Shown piece after piece: positions 39,001-64,000 of a DNA stretch of 64,000 nt. The stretch is from the NCBI RefSeq assembly GCF_027579695.1, contig NC_083577.1:60414741-60478740 (forward strand), written 5' to 3'. The translations under genes and the position numbers were made by a program. The stretch is from Neoarius graeffei (lineage: Eukaryota > Chordata > Actinopteri > Siluriformes > Ariidae). The notes beneath the pieces were generated by a model. It was not told where the DNA came from. It saw only the letters and a list, made by a program, of their open reading frames with translations, and did not search any database. Numbering within the stretch: the stretch's first letter is position 1; every line of letters starts with the position of its first letter.

Positions 39001-64000
<25,000 letters not shown>

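Overview
The window looks like vertebrate nuclear DNA from a teleost fish. It has intron-rich genes with GT-AG splice sites, many fish-type transposons (Tc1/mariner, hAT, TTAA-target hairpins, tRNA-derived SINEs, LINEs) and long microsatellites. A catfish-like source would fit the SINE and Tc1 families, but that is only a guess from memory. There are no bacterial-style operons, CRISPR arrays, rRNA genes or free-standing tRNA genes. Most of the open frames are chance or transposon-derived.

Two host genes are present and converge tail to tail. (1) gad1 (glutamate decarboxylase 1, GAD67) lies on the + strand. Sixteen coding exons at 9792-24545 join in frame to 1779 nt (592 aa plus stop). A likely non-coding first exon ends at 9026, and a 3' UTR follows to about 24.85 or 26.1 kb. 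(2) tlk1 (tousled-like kinase 1) lies on the - strand. Its last eleven coding exons run from the right window edge (64000) down to the stop codon at 39001. They join in frame to 404 aa covering the end of the coiled-coil region, the whole kinase domain and the C-terminal tail. The 5' half of tlk1 lies beyond the window.

The layout is as follows. Positions 1-9000 are repeat-rich upstream sequence, with a Tc1 element carrying an uninterrupted transposase frame and split by a hAT element. Positions 9000-26100 hold gad1, whose introns carry SINEs, Tc1 remnants and microsatellites. Positions 26100-38000 are intergenic and made largely of SINEs and old DNA transposons. Positions 38000-64000 hold the 3' half of tlk1.

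The most striking structure is the tlk1 intron at 40630-48215. It is almost entirely a stack of nested insertions: a PIF/Harbinger-like MITE is split by a hAT element, which is split by an L2/CR1-like LINE, which is split by two abutting Harbinger-like elements, one of which carries a 632-bp hairpin element. Target-site duplications fix most of the order. Other tlk1 introns hold two hAT MITEs that share one palindromic 8-bp target, a 719-bp TTAA-flanked hairpin, and a Tc1-in-Tc1-in-LINE nest. I found no convincing new gene system. The novelty is in mobile-element architecture and a few unclassified repeat families.
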